Shown here in pieces: positions 12,456 through 23,978 of a stretch of 64,000 bases of DNA. The translations under genes and the position numbers were made by a program. Source of the DNA: Camillea tinctor (taxonomy: Eukaryota > Ascomycota > Sordariomycetes > Xylariales > Xylariaceae). The stretch is taken from contig MU394052.1 in assembly GCA_022578605.1 (NCBI GenBank), positions 1,116,001-1,180,000 on the forward strand. The letters run 5' to 3'. How positions within the stretch are numbered: the first letter of the stretch is position 1; each line of letters starts with the position of its first letter. The notes below the pieces were generated by a model. That model was not told the origin of the DNA. It ran no database searches and saw nothing but the letters and a program-made list of their open reading frames with translations.

Positions 12456-12500
12456 ATGGTATTCGCCCAATGTTTACCTCATGTCCAGTCCGTCTCGTAA
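12456..12500 (+). promoter_or_regulatory. upstream ORF overlapping the KCS1 start
   Basis: An ATG at 12456 opens a 14-codon frame ([14 protein letters not shown], stop at 12498-12500) in a different frame from KCS1 and passes over the KCS1 ATG at 12481. Its context, gccATGg, is close to the Kozak optimum. The KCS1 context, ctcATGt, is weak. If the transcript starts upstream of 12456, this uORF should reduce KCS1 translation. That last step is inference. Confidence 0.5.
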
Positions 12501-15500
12501 CCCCGAAAATGCCGCAATCGCTGCACGGGTGAGCTCTGCCCTGTCAGCCAACCCAGCCAACCCTGCTGTCTTCCATACCGCCTCCGCGACTGATCACCCA
12601 TCCTCCTCGTCCGCACCTGGGACTGGTTCTTCCTCCTCCTCCATATCCGATCATGCACGGACAGCTGCAAGTTCTTCGCAAACCCAAACTGTCCCAGCTA
12701 CCCCCGATGTTCTTGTACCCTCTACATTGCTCTCCTCCTCGACGTCCGTGTCTGGCCATGCCGACCCGAGCAATAAGAAGCCACGGCCGCATCTGGCCCC
12801 CTCGAGATCAACTGGTCCCTCTTTGTTGACACAGGCTCTCGCTTCTGCACGCGGGATTCCTCCTAACCCATCTCAACCGGACCAGCGAAGACCTGAGCAG
12901 AAGCCTTCGCAGCCTGTTGACCAGCTATCTCGGCCAGAGCCACAGCTACCTAAGCATGTACTCGAGGCACGCGGAGGACACTATGACGCGAATGAGCCAG
13001 CTGAAGACAACCCGTTGACTTCGACAAGTCCTCGACGACTAGCCAGCACCGCTACAACGGGCTCTGCACCATTGTTTTCTCCAATCTTTTCCGAGGAGGA
13101 GGATACGGCCAAGCTGCCCGAGAAAATGCCTGCGGTACTAGACACAGGAGCAATAACAGCCGAGCCTCGGGATTTCCTTGCAATCACGAGAGAGCGAGGG
13201 CGGTCACTAGAACGCACCGAGAAAGAGATCCGCCTGCCTTTGTTAAACAGCGGCGAAGGTTATCCGGACAAAGCTGGCGACCCTTTCGTGTCCAATATAG
13301 CTGGCACCGTCCAGGCTCCTCCTGTTGAGTACGAAAACGAAAACGGTTCTGACCCACGAGCTATGTGTCGGGCGTGGAGAGTCGAGCGGGCTCTCTCGAT
13401 GGGACCGGAGAAAGTATGGTCTATCGAAGATGGCCAGGTCGAAAAGTCAATTACCGAGGTCTTGGCAGGCATGGAGCCAACGCGTAGTCGAAAAGCCAGC
13501 CACAGCCTCCGGTTTTTTAAGGAGGGTCTTCCAGATGACAAGGGAAAACGAAAAGAAGCGAAGTCAGGTGGTCAATCTAGGGACAAATCATCACCCACCA
13601 AGCGGCCTTCTACAGATGATTCTCAACGGATGCCTGTTTCTGAAAATCAAGGCCCACAGAGCCCAATACTTTCCGCTCAGGTCGTTGAGGAGGAGCAGCC
13701 TTCACACTCTTCACACATTCAATCACATACTCTTATCGAGCCGACTGCTGAGTCCTTGTCTCGTCAGCCCCACGACAATGATTACTTCGGCCTATCAAAG
13801 ACTTGTGTTGTTGAAGTTCCTGAACATGGCAAATCATTATCTCGACCTGACCGAAACATCCCGCTACCGGGGGGTCAAGCTAGGACTCATGATGTTCCGG
13901 ATAGTATGGCTGCACTGGCTGGGGATGAGCCAAAGACTCGTCGGGAGTCGAACGGCAGCACTGAGATCGGAGAAGCCTCCGAAGAGGGTGAAGAGTCGTC
14001 TGAGGAGAAAATATCATCTGCTGTGTTCCTACCGCATCAAGGTCTAGAAGAAGGGACCCCAAAAGATAGGCAGCCCATTGCAGATAGGCGTGAGAGTCAC
14101 CAACCAGCCCCGCGGCCATCTATTACTAAGGATTTTCATCCATGGCTAGTGAAAGCGGATGAACCTGAGCCTGAACAGGGTCTAGAAGGTGAAAGTACTA
14201 TTGAGAAAAGCCCTGGTGACAATGCCCTGAACGGTAAACATGATGGGACTCCGGATATGCGAGAAAAGTCTCATAGAGTAGGTGATGAATGTGCGATCGA
14301 AGATGATGTTGAACTTCCCCAAAAGCTTCGTGACCAACCCGCGATGTCATCGCTTCCTATTTCTCACAATGAAGATATAGTATATGATCACCAAGGTGGA
14401 CCCAAACTGCCCCTTGAGGCTATTGAGCTTATCCCGTACAAGCATCAGGTTGGGGGTCATACTACTATCTGGAGGTTTTCCAAGAGAGCTGTTTGCAAGC
14501 AACTAAACAATCGAGAAAATGAATTCTATGAGAAAATTGAAAGATATCATCGCGATCTTCTGCCTTTCCTGCCAAGGTCTGTAATCCATAATGTATTTTG
14601 TTATTACGTGAATTCCCGTGCGATTTCACCTGAGGTTTTGTTAGACGGAACTAACATGCTTGATAGATATATTGGCGTTCTAAATGTCACGTTTCAGAAG
14701 CATCCGCGGCGGAAATCAATCATTAAGAGGGACAATGCTCAGGGTTCCGAGAAAAGGCCAAGCGAGCTTGATATTCAGTCTAGCAACAGCAATGGGAACG
14801 CCAACGCGATGGCTCTCCAGGGTCCCTATGGTCTTGGCACAGATGATCGCCATCATCGCAGGATAGTCAGCCAATCTCTGCAGGCAACAAACACTGCCAT
14901 ACCCACCGTTACTTTCGTCGACAACCAACATATTCTCCCCCGGAGCCTGCTTCAGCCTTCGGCCCGTGCACTTGTGGCAGAGCGTCCTCGGAGTGCCTCG
15001 GCAGCCATGATACCCAACTACATTCGCGATATGAAATCTTCCAATCCCAGTAACGGTGTATCCAAGGCACGACCTTCCTTGGAAGACCGCCATGCCAATA
15101 GCTGGGGCGCGACCATGGTCAATAAAAAGTTGCGTAATGAGGTCTTCAATGATGCCTTTCTGAAACAACCAATAGCTATACAGAAACATAAGAGACCAGC
15201 CTCGCACCAGCGCTTGATCTCGCGCCGCTCACTACATTCGCCTGCTTGGTCGCAAAGTTCGGAAGGACGCAGGAGCATCGAGGCTGGTGAGCAGACTGCC
15301 GATGAATCGCAGGCCAAAACTCGTCTCTTCCAAAGCCAAAGCGATTTTGGTGCTGGAACGAAGTGTTTACAGGTAGAAGGCTTGGATGATGTGGAAGACG
15401 TCACGGGAAGGAGTGCTCCAGAACCTGAGATTCTAGCAGAAAAGTTTAGCCAACAGGGGCGCAAGCGACGTTACTCTGGCGGCAAACTTCGGCGGAAGCC

Positions 15501-16581
15501 CCAGAACGTGGGCGATTCGCGTGGAAACTTGAAGTATTTCGAAGATGCTGATGATGCGGGCTACCGAGGTGATGGGAAACGCGATATCCTATTACCAGAG
15601 CCCAAAGATGCAATCAACGGACACAAGCCAGACTTAAATACGGAAGACCTCGGAAGCCTACCGGACGCTTATCTGTCCCAGTCAAACTGGTCGTCTGGCT
15701 TCCCATCAGAACTACCAAGTCCTACGTTGGAGACGAAGAAGATCCCGCGGCCTATCAACCCCAAAGAAGCACAAACACAACATGATTCGAGGGTCGAGTA
15801 TTTCTTGCTTCTCGAGGATCTCACGGCCGGAATGAAGCGGCCCTGCATAATGGATTTGAAAATGGGCACCCGGCAGTACGGTGTCGATGCAAGCCCTAAG
15901 AAACGAGAATCACAGAGACGCAAATGTGCTGCGACCACGTCGAGAGAATTGGGGGTCCGAGTTTGTGGGCTCCAGGCTTGGGATGCTAAGTCGCAGACCT
16001 ATGTCTTCAAAGACAAATATTATGGACGAGACCTGAAGGCTGGTAGGGAATTCCAAGATGCATTGACAATGTTCCTCTACGATGGAGTGGATTATAGTAG
16101 CGTCTTACGACATATTCCTACGATTCTGCAGAAGTTGAACCAGCTGGAGGTTACCATTCGCCGCTTGCGCGGATATCGATTCTATGCGGCTAGCCTCCTT
16201 ATGTTCTACGATGCAGCCCCTTCAGATGAGGCGTATGATACAGCAGCGGAAGATTCGACTACAGATTGCGCGACGGATACCGAGGAGATGTGGGAGGTGA
16301 AGAGACGACGAAAGAACAAGAAGGAAATTGATTTTAAGATGGCGGATTTTGCCAACAGTGTCACGGCGGGCGACATGGCGACTGGGAAACCATGCCCACC
16401 AAAACACCCAGACGAACCCGATCGAGGCTTCTTGCGCGGGCTCGCTACTCTGCGAGAGTACTTTCTTCGAATACAGAAAGACGTACGCCACGAGCTGGGA
16501 CTAAATGGTTTCCGCAAACCCGACCAGGACAGCAACGGGAGCGTCGAGGGCGACATTGAGTCACTATCTGTTAGCGACTGA
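12481..16581 (+). CDS. KCS1: inositol hexakisphosphate kinase (Kcs1/IP6K)
   Basis: The protein has about 1366 residues and phosphorylates InsP6 to the pyrophosphate InsP7, a signal in phosphate homeostasis, vacuole biology and stress. The first 640 residues are low-complexity and charged, as in other fungal Kcs1 proteins. The kinase domain begins near residue 650 with [20 protein letters not shown], an IP6K N-lobe hallmark. The inositol-binding signature PxxxDxKxG appears as PCIMDLKMG at about residue 1121. The C-terminal catalytic block includes YYGRDLKAG, the SLLMFYD strand (the family's SSLL region) and [12 protein letters not shown], the counterpart of the metal-binding IDF motif. The frame is also open from a TTG at 12451, but the first in-frame ATG is 12481. 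One exon is enough. An overlapping uORF precedes it. Confidence 0.92.
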   Translation: MSSPSRNPENAAIAARVSSALSANPANPAVFHTASATDHPSSSSAPGTGSSSSSISDHARTAASSSQTQTVPATPDVLVPSTLLSSSTSVSGHADPSNKKPRPHLAPSRSTGPSLLTQALASARGIPPNPSQPDQRRPEQKPSQPVDQLSRPEPQLPKHVLEARGGHYDANEPAEDNPLTSTSPRRLASTATTGSAPLFSPIFSEEEDTAKLPEKMPAVLDTGAITAEPRDFLAITRERGRSLERTEKEIRLPLLNSGEGYPDKAGDPFVSNIAGTVQAPPVEYENENGSDPRAMCRAWRVERALSMGPEKVWSIEDGQVEKSITEVLAGMEPTRSRKASHSLRFFKEGLPDDKGKRKEAKSGGQSRDKSSPTKRPSTDDSQRMPVSENQGPQSPILSAQVVEEEQPSHSSHIQSHTLIEPTAESLSRQPHDNDYFGLSKTCVVEVPEHGKSLSRPDRNIPLPGGQARTHDVPDSMAALAGDEPKTRRESNGSTEIGEASEEGEESSEEKISSAVFLPHQGLEEGTPKDRQPIADRRESHQPAPRPSITKDFHPWLVKADEPEPEQGLEGESTIEKSPGDNALNGKHDGTPDMREKSHRVGDECAIEDDVELPQKLRDQPAMSSLPISHNEDIVYDHQGGPKLPLEAIELIPYKHQVGGHTTIWRFSKRAVCKQLNNRENEFYEKIERYHRDLLPFLPRSVIHNVFCYYVNSRAISPEVLLDGTNMLDRYIGVLNVTFQKHPRRKSIIKRDNAQGSEKRPSELDIQSSNSNGNANAMALQGPYGLGTDDRHHRRIVSQSLQATNTAIPTVTFVDNQHILPRSLLQPSARALVAERPRSASAAMIPNYIRDMKSSNPSNGVSKARPSLEDRHANSWGATMVNKKLRNEVFNDAFLKQPIAIQKHKRPASHQRLISRRSLHSPAWSQSSEGRRSIEAGEQTADESQAKTRLFQSQSDFGAGTKCLQVEGLDDVEDVTGRSAPEPEILAEKFSQQGRKRRYSGGKLRRKPQNVGDSRGNLKYFEDADDAGYRGDGKRDILLPEPKDAINGHKPDLNTEDLGSLPDAYLSQSNWSSGFPSELPSPTLETKKIPRPINPKEAQTQHDSRVEYFLLLEDLTAGMKRPCIMDLKMGTRQYGVDASPKKRESQRRKCAATTSRELGVRVCGLQAWDAKSQTYVFKDKYYGRDLKAGREFQDALTMFLYDGVDYSSVLRHIPTILQKLNQLEVTIRRLRGYRFYAASLLMFYDAAPSDEAYDTAAEDSTTDCATDTEEMWEVKRRRKNKKEIDFKMADFANSVTAGDMATGKPCPPKHPDEPDRGFLRGLATLREYFLRIQKDVRHELGLNGFRKPDQDSNGSVEGDIESLSVSD

Positions 16582-17388
16582 TATCTCGGAGCATTTTGTC
16601 GGAGCAGAGCTCTCTCTCTCTCTCTGTCTCTCTCGCCCCCTGTAATCTAATACATAACTTTCTAACAACAGCAATAACAACAACAAGGCGGCAGTCGAGG
16701 TGGTTCATTAGGAAGCAGATATCCTATTTATACGTTATTTGGGGGCGGATCTGTAGAGCGGTGCACCGGCACCCCGGTTTTTTCCTCTTTTTGTTGGTGT
16801 TGGGTGAAGGTTAGGTCGGGAAAGGCAAGGGGAGGGAAGGATTCGGGCATGATATTTCTTAACATACCCTGCATGTTGTTTTGGGTCTGAGATTCCCCGG
16901 CGCAATGATGGTTACGGTCGGTTCGAGTACGAGAAGAATGGATAGCGAGTGTTAAGGGGTCTCGAAAGGCCCTCCCGAGTTTTTTATTTTTTATTTTTTT
17001 TTATGTTCCGTTTTAATATGGAGGTTTGTCGTTTGTTTCCTTTCTGTTACGGTATATGATGAGAATGGTCAGGAACCAGTGCAAGGTTGTGAGGTGCGAG
17101 AGAATGAAATTCTTTCATGATGACTGGATTGGCCAGTTGAACCTAGATAGGCAGAATAAAATTTATATGTAATGGATTAGCCTGAAACCATCCTTAAGCT
17201 GCTTAGATATATGACTATCCACCAGTGTTCTCAACTGCCTATTTGCAGCATATTAAAGAGGTTCCTAGATTAGTAGTGTAAGTCATTTACGTATGTTCTT
17301 CATGCAATGCAGGGGACTCTGTCTTTTGAGGGTAGGTTAGAGGGGTCTGAGGGGTTTCTGCACTAACATGGCAGCAACTTGTTTAACC
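16582..17388. other. intergenic, KCS1 3' side
   Basis: This stretch holds the KCS1 3' UTR, with a CT microsatellite near 16611-16634 and T-rich runs at about 16980-17003. It ends at the TA dinucleotide (17389-17390) that flanks the transposon. No gene was recognised. Confidence 0.55.
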
Positions 17389-17390
17389 TA

Positions 17391-17431
17391 ACCGCACAGA
17401 CCTCTTTTTGCAACCCACCCCCATATGCAAC
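17391..17431 (+). repeat. left terminal inverted repeat
   Basis: The 41-bp repeat starts ACCGCACAGACCTCTTTTTG and ends CCCATATGCAAC. It matches the reverse complement of 19177-19217 at 40 of 41 positions; the difference is T here against C at position 13. Confidence 0.9.
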
Positions 17432-19176
17432 ATTAATTATAAGATAACATATACACTGTTTTTAGCTATTATGAACCTAAAAAAAATGCAATAATTATAA
17501 AAAAATTATTTTCGAGATTTTCGTTTTTTTTAACCTTTAAAGTATAGGTTTTTAAAAAAGCATTTATTTTTAATTAATTATTTAAGTTTATTTTTTTAAA
17601 TTGCTTGTTTTTTTTTTTTTAAGCTGCTTTAATTTGCGTAAAATTAAAAAACATACTATTTAAGTTTAATTTAATTAATTAGCATATATTACGTTAAAAT
17701 TAATTTAATTATTTTTATAAATAAACTTTTTTTATTTTTACTTTGCTTAAATTTACAGTATATAATGTAAAAAACTTATTTATTTTACTTACTAACTAAC
17801 GTATATTATAAAAATTTAAGCTTTAATTTTTTTTAATTTTATTTAATTATTGTTATAATTATTAAGCCTTTTTAAAAGTTTTAAATATTAAGTTTAATAA
17901 TTTATAAATTAATATATTTAATATATATAACAAAAGCGTAAAAAGTAATATTTTAAGTTTTTTTAACATTATTTTTAAGTTTTATAGCTATAAATTAATT
18001 TGTTTTTAATTAAACTTAATATTATATTATATAAATGCTTTTTTATAAGCTTTTATATACGCTTTTAACATGCATTATTTATATATAAAAGCTATAACTT
18101 TATATGTTATATATTAGCGCAATTTTTTCTTATAAGCTAATTTTAACAATAAAAAAATACTTATATTTAAAAGTTAAAAATTATTACTTATATAAAATAG
18201 TAAGTATAATAGCGTTACTTTTAATTAATATGCTTTTTACATAAATTTAAAATATATATAAGTTATATAGTTATTTAAAATAAGTAATTTTTATTTATTT
18301 TAATTGCATAGCTTAATTTTTATTAAAAAGATTTATTTTATTTATTTATTAACAATAACTTTATTAATTTACTTTTTTAAAATTAATATAAACTTTTATT
18401 TAAATATTTTTTTATTAAAATATTGTATTTAAAAACGTTTTTTACTATAAATAAAAACTAAAGTATTAGCGCTTTTTTTTAAACTAATATACTTTAAAAA
18501 AATTACTTAATTAATAATTTTAAATTTTTTAACGCGTGCACGGCATATATAGCTAATTTTTATAACGGTTTTTAAATTACTTTTTTTTTTTAAACTTTAA
18601 TTTTATTTATATTATATTTATTTTTAAGTAAAATATTATACTTTTTTTAAATAGCTTTAAAAAAAATATAAAACTTAAAAATTTTATAAGAATTTGCTGT
18701 TTTAATATAAAAAACTTTAATAAAATGCTTAATTTTAAATTAAATAACTAAATAGCAATGTATAAAGCTATTTACTTATAATTTATTTATAAGTTTAAAA
18801 TTTTTAACAACTTTAAGGATTTTTTACGTAAAAATAACAATATACTTTTTTATAAAAGCTTTTTTATATATTTTTTTATAAAAAATTTATTTTATAATAG
18901 TTTTTTTTTAGCTTAAATAAAATCTTTAATATATTTTAATAGCTTTACAATGTAATTTAATATGTTTAAGCTGCTATAAAAATGTAAAAGGGCTAATTTC
19001 GTATTTTTAAGCTATTACGTGTTAAAAAGTGCTATTTTTAACTAAATAAATAGCTTTTGCTATTTTTTTTTTAAAATTAAATATGCTAGCTATTTTTTGG
19101 ATTTTAATTGCAAATAGTTGTTAAAAAATGAAAGATAAAAGATGGTGTGTAAGGGGGAGATTTCACGAAATTACGT

Positions 19177-19217
19177 GTTGCATATGGGGGTGGGTTGCAA
19201 AAAGGGGTCTGTGCGGT
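19177..19217 (-). repeat. right terminal inverted repeat
   Basis: This is the 41-bp mirror of the left repeat. It begins GTTGCATATGGG and ends GTCTGTGCGGT, followed by TA. It lies about 190 bp upstream of the ALG2 start codon. Confidence 0.9.
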
Positions 19218-19336
19218 TAGTGGGGTCCCGTAGTGATTGTGGTGGGGCTGTAGGGCTGAAAGGGACAGCTTGACTCGACTTCTAATAGAGCAACGGGGAT
19301 TGCGTGGACTTAACTTAGACCCATACAACTTCCCAA

Positions 19337-19361
19337 CTTCTTCTTCTTCTTCTTCTTCTTC
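19337..19361. repeat. CTT microsatellite in the ALG2 5' region
   Basis: About eight CTT/TTC units form a pyrimidine tract roughly 50 bp before the ALG2 ATG. Pyrimidine tracts are common just upstream of fungal start codons and could be core-promoter or 5' UTR sequence. Confidence 0.7.
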
Positions 19362-19409
19362 CTTAAGCCAAGGTATGGCAATGCACCACCACAGCAATCA
19401 ACCTCCACC

Positions 19410-20816
19410 ATGACGGAAAAGACCGAATCGCAAACCGAAATCAGACCCAAAACCAAATCCATAGTCTTCTTTCACCCGGACCTGGGTATCGGAGGTGCTG
19501 AACGACTAGTTGTCGACGCCGCCGTTGGATTGCAGAACAGAGGACACAAGGTTGTCATCTTCACGAGCCACTGCGACCCGGCGCATTGCTTTGACGAAGC
19601 TCGTGATGGCACCCTCGATGTCCGAGTCCGTGGCAATACCATAGTCCCTCCTTCTATATTTTCCCGCTTCAGCATCCTCTGCGCCATCCTTCGCCAGCTA
19701 CACCTCATCCTGCAAATATACCTTACCTCAGAGTTGACCGCCCTACGTCCCGATGCCTACTTCGTAGACCAGCTAAGTGCGGGCCTCCCGCTGTTGCAGC
19801 TCCTTCACCCACAAGGCCGCATATTCTTCTACTGCCACTTCCCCGACCTCCTACTCGCGCAGGGCCGGGCCAAGTGGTGGAAGCGCGTGTACCGTGTGCC
19901 GTTCGACTTGTGGGAGCAGTGGAGCATGAGCTTCGCCGACACTATCGCCGTCAACTCTAACTTCACCAAGGGCGTCGTCGCCCGCACATGGCCTGCGCTG
20001 GCGCGCCAGAAGGACCTGCAAACTGTATACCCCTGCGTCGACACCAAGCCCGTGCGGAAATCGGACGGCGAGCCCCTGTGGAAGAATGTTAAGTGCCTGC
20101 TAAGCATCAACCGGTTCGAGCGCAAGAAGGACATCGCGCTGGCCATAAAGGCATTCGCGGGTCTGAGCAAGGAGAGCCGGCAGGGCGTCCGGCTTGCCGT
20201 CGCAGGGGGCTACGATCCACGCGTTGCCGAGAATGTGATGTATCATCGGGAGCTGGTCGAGCTAGCCGACTCCCTGGAACTGAGCAACATGACGGTTGGG
20301 ACCCTGCCGACCGCGGCCCAGGTGCCCGCGGACGTCGAGGTTCTCTTCCTGCACAACGTATCTAACGTGCTGAAGGAAACCCTTTTGGCCTCGGCCCGCC
20401 TGCTCGTATACACACCGTCCAACGAGCACTTCGGCATCGTACCCCTGGAGGCCATGCTTGCTGGCGTGCCTGTTCTCGCTGCCAACACGGGCGGCCCCAC
20501 TGAAACTGTCGTCGAAGGTAAGACCGGCTGGTTGCGCGCTCCTGATGCCGTGGAAGAATGGACCGTCGTCATGGACACGGTGCTCAACCGCCTGGATGAG
20601 AGCGAGCGTGCGGCAATGGCGAGCGCCGGGGTAGAGAGGGTCAAGAAAATATTTGGCGAGGAGGAGATGGCACGCCGCTTGGACGGCATCCTCGATGATA
20701 TGCTACGGGTGCCTAAGGAGAGCTCTAGAACCGCACCGCTGCTCTTCGCGGCTGCGGCGGTGGGGACATTTGGTGTGCTGGCTGCTGCTACGGCTAGGGT
20801 GTTGGGACTTGCTTGA
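19410..20816 (+). CDS. ALG2: Alg2 alpha-1,3/1,6-mannosyltransferase
   Basis: The protein has 468 residues and belongs to the GT4 family. On the cytosolic face of the ER, Alg2 adds the second and third mannoses to the dolichol-linked Man1GlcNAc2 precursor of N-glycans. The N-terminus contains FFHPDLGIGGAERLVVDAAV, with the glycine-rich GGAER donor/acceptor motif of Alg2. The C-terminal half carries SNEHFGIVPLEAML, the E-x7-E signature of GT4 retaining transferases, followed by a GGPTETV loop. A hydrophobic tail (PLLFAAAAVGTFGVLAAATA) can anchor the protein in the ER membrane. The start ATG has a good accATGa context. No introns are needed. The gene begins about 190 bp after the right end of the transposon, so its promoter is either very short or lies partly within the element. 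Confidence 0.95.
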   Translation: MTEKTESQTEIRPKTKSIVFFHPDLGIGGAERLVVDAAVGLQNRGHKVVIFTSHCDPAHCFDEARDGTLDVRVRGNTIVPPSIFSRFSILCAILRQLHLILQIYLTSELTALRPDAYFVDQLSAGLPLLQLLHPQGRIFFYCHFPDLLLAQGRAKWWKRVYRVPFDLWEQWSMSFADTIAVNSNFTKGVVARTWPALARQKDLQTVYPCVDTKPVRKSDGEPLWKNVKCLLSINRFERKKDIALAIKAFAGLSKESRQGVRLAVAGGYDPRVAENVMYHRELVELADSLELSNMTVGTLPTAAQVPADVEVLFLHNVSNVLKETLLASARLLVYTPSNEHFGIVPLEAMLAGVPVLAANTGGPTETVVEGKTGWLRAPDAVEEWTVVMDTVLNRLDESERAAMASAGVERVKKIFGEEEMARRLDGILDDMLRVPKESSRTAPLLFAAAAVGTFGVLAAATARVLGLA

Positions 20817-21258
20817 GAGAGCGAGTGTCGAGATTGCAGAGATAGGGATACCTCTAGTTTCTATGGAGTAAGGGCCGCCTCACAAGATAGATAGCAGGGA
20901 GAGAGCGTTTACTGTATAATATAAATCTAGGTACCTAAGTTACATAAACTTATATCATTCTTAAATTTGTGAGCATCGCTTTTTAATTTAATCTAACGTG
21001 CTTCCTCATAGCCACTTCCACCCGATATTAATACACTGGGACAGTTTGTATTCAGCTTTGTGATTGGAACTGGGTAATACGAACATATGTCCTATCATAG
21101 GCTAATGAAATCTATGGGGGCAAGGAGGAATAATTCTATTCATCATCAAGGGGCTCCTCTAACTCGACAGAGGACTACTACGACCTGTATCTACACGAGT
21201 ACCTGTAGGTACCTTCCATAGCTACTTTTGCTCACGCCACTGAATTCAAAGCTATCTC
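20817..21258. other. convergent intergenic region
   Basis: This 442-bp AT-rich spacer lies between the 3' ends of ALG2 and the GH127 gene. It contains TCTAGGTACCTAAGTTAC near 20928. It holds both 3' UTRs; nothing else was recognised. Confidence 0.6.
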
Positions 21259-23978
21259 TCAGCCCTTCAAGTCCACCTCGTCCAGCTCCAGCACCGGCAA
21301 CAGCGCCATATGCAACTTGCTACTCCCATACGGCACGAACCTCGCGGCGAACGGCTCCCCCCTGGCCGTCACGTTGAAGGTCCCCGGGTCCGCCGCCGTG
21401 TCCATGACGATCGGCCAGTCGATCTCCACGGCCGCGACCCGCAGCTCGACGGGCGGCGCGCCGAGCTCCCAGATCGGGTTCGGCAGGCTGCCTTCTTCTT
21501 CTTTTTCTTCTGCGGCACCCGTGCGCACGACCTCGATCTGCCGCGGGTCGATGGCGATGTTCCACACCGTCCCGCTCTGCGGCGTGAGCCGGTAGTCCCG
21601 CGTCCGCCCCGACGGGTCCGTGGTGTTCGCCGGGAGAACCGCCCCGCTGCGGTAGTTGATCGGGGAGAAGGACGCGGTGTCGTGCGGGATGGCGAGGGCG
21701 TACAGGAGCGCGCCGTAGTAGACTGGTGGTGATGGAGGGTTAGTAAATGGGCCTTGGGCGTATTTGGGGAAAAAAAAAACACGTCCCCTTCCCCTCCCGT
21801 CCCCCCTTTTTTTTGGGGGGGGGGGGGCATGGTCAAGGGGAGGAAAGGCAGGGAGGGTGGTCACTTGCGAAAAGAAGAAAACTCACCGGCCGCTGTGCCG
21901 TTGGCGCGCTCCACCACGCGCGGCTCCGCCGTCAGCTGCACCGACGCCGTGCTCTCGCCCGCAGGGACAGCGATCCGCTGCAGGCCCCGCTCGTCGGGCG
22001 ACACCGGCGCCGGGTCCGCGGACCCGCTGCTGCTCACGGTGCTGTCGGCGCCGGCCCACGTCGGGATCCGCACGTACAGGTCGAAGGAGGACGCTGCGGA
22101 GATCGTGTACGCGATGGTGTGCCCGAAGGGGTACGTCGTGTTGGCCGTGACGAAGACGGCGTTGTCGTCGCCGAGCTGCGCCGCGGCCGTGCCCGGCACG
22201 AGGAACAGGTGCGCGAGCCCGCCCGACGAGGTCGTGGCGAAGGAGTTGGCGAGGAATTTGGGGTACGCTTGCGGGTGGTTGACGGTGCAGCAGGGCTAGA
22301 AAGGGGGGGGTTAGAAGAGGAGAAGGGAAAGGGGGGGGAGGGGAAGAGGGGGGGCATACGTAGTTGGGTTCTAGCCCGAAGACGTTGGAGTATGAGCCGA
22401 CGTCCCACCACAGTTCGTCGGTTGTAAGGTTTCGAGACCAAGGCTAGGGTGTGGTGTGGTTAGCATGAGGGGGACGGTATATGCGTGTCATCGAGTGGTT
22501 CTTCATAGCGTAACCTACCTGGTTTTCTTGCTGGACATATTGATGTGACCACCAATCTGCTGACACCGACACCGGGAACGCATTGAAGGCCGTCTGCTCG
22601 GCCCAGTCGGCGAGGTCGTTATCACCTAGATATTGGTATATGTATGCTGCTGAGAACATGACCTCGGCCGCAATGCAGAGTTCTGCTCCTCGACTAGGGT
22701 TTAGATCTGAGATGTACTCATCTCCGATGATGGTACCTGCTAATGACCGGTGATAGGAGGTCAGCAAGTCAACGGCTTTCCTAGTCTGCGCTTTGAGCGC
22801 GGGATCGCCGCTGTTTCGGTAGAGTGAAAGCGTATATCGCAATCCTGTGTTTCAAAGTTAGCCATGTAAGCCCATGGTGGCAAGGCCGCGGACAAAGTGT
22901 AGGTTCAAATACTACCTTCAGCCATGTTTACGCCATGAATGAAAACCCAACTCAAATCGTACGGCGTCGTGTCATAGAGAACTTTCGGATACGCCTCGTC
23001 GGTCCAGAATGTCCTCCAGTCGGCTCCCCATAGGACACCCCCCTCAATCATGAGATCCATCGTTTCCCAGATGATCTGAGAATTGTTTCGAGGATAGCGC
23101 TCCACTGTCAAATTCTGGTTAGTGACGATAAGAGCTTTTGAGCACCTAATAATTGTCCTTCACTAAACCATAACGGCGGTATGGATCACTCACATAGCCA
23201 CTGCAAAGGTATATGCATCTCGTGTGTACGACCGACGCCAAACCCGGCAGTGTCAAATATGTCCCCGTCATGGACAAGGAGACCAGTATAGTTGTTTTTG
23301 AGCATATCATGTGCAAGCACCACGTAACGATGCATGGCATCTACGATACGTTCAGTCTGAGTCGGGTCTGCTTCGGCATATTGGATGAGTCCTAGCAAAA
23401 GCAAGCATCGAGCCCAGAGTCCCCTAGTCGCTTGTGTGGTTTCAAATCCGATCCAACCATCTTCTTGTTGATGATCTAGGATATAGTCTAGGTAGTATTT
23501 CACTTGACCACGAATTCTTTCATCGCCTAGTCCAAAGGCCAGTGGGACAAGGCCGTTGAACCAGTAAGGGGATGCTTCATCCAGGGCAGAATACTCCGTA
23601 GAGCCGCCTATATATCTCGAATCGTGGACGAAGCGATAGAAGTCAAACATGTTCCCAGATAGCCCCTGAGCCTCGAGCTCGAGCTGGTCCTTGAACCAGC
23701 CAAGGGGCTTGACAGACCCGAGATCCAATGGCTTGTAAACTGGTTGCACGACTAAGAACTTGTTAGAAATCACTGCACAGTTTCACTTGGACAGCTTATA
23801 ACTCACGCGTATAATCATTTTGGTCTGTCGGTTCAGAGAGCACGACCTGTGAACCTCCCAGCGCCACAAGGGCGACAGAAACCCGCCCAAGCAACATAGC
23901 ACCTAGCAAGAGGGTATACGAGGAACGGTTGGCGTACAGGACAGGAAATGAAACCTGATCCCCAATACCCGGCGCCAT
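21259..23978 (-). CDS. secreted GH127-type beta-L-arabinofuranosidase (DUF1680)
   Basis: There are seven exons: 23978-23807, 23751-23194, 23104-22916, 22844-22519, 22443-22360, 22295-21887 and 21722-21259. Introns are 55, 89, 71, 75, 64 and 164 nt, and all junctions keep frame, giving 733 residues. The family removes beta-L-arabinofuranose from plant cell-wall glycans. It uses a Cys nucleophile held on a zinc ion by a Glu and three Cys. The matching residues here are GAELC in exon 4 (Glu361, Cys363) and the PCCTVNHP pair at the start of exon 6 (Cys445-446). The GDEYIS Glu near 349 is a candidate acid/base. An internal Met28 (23897) starts an ideal signal peptide, MLLGRVSVALVALGGSQVVL, and may be the true start. 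Exons 6-7 are visibly more GC-rich than exons 2-4. Substrate specificity is inferred from the family. Confidence 0.87.

Larger units (their letters stand above)
17391..19217. mobile_element. RIP-degraded Fot1/pogo-like DNA transposon
   Basis: This 1827-bp element is bounded by 41-bp terminal inverted repeats (17391-17431 and 19177-19217) that differ at one position. A TA dinucleotide lies directly outside each end (17389-17390 and 19218-19219), the target duplication expected of the Tc1/mariner superfamily. Fungal Fot1-like elements are about 1.8-2 kb with TIRs of this length, so size, TIRs and target site all fit. From about 17432 to 19120 the sequence is almost pure A and T; surviving C and G sit mostly in GC, CG, AC and GT pairs. 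No transposase frame survives. This is the expected result of RIP on a multicopy element. About 55 bp inside the right TIR (19121-19176) keeps more normal composition. The element name is an inference from structure. Confidence 0.8.

Noticed and set aside
22905..22920. GGTTCAAAT word resembling a tRNA B box
   Set aside because: It lies in and beside a GH127 intron with no A box or cloverleaf around it. No convincing tRNA was found in the window.
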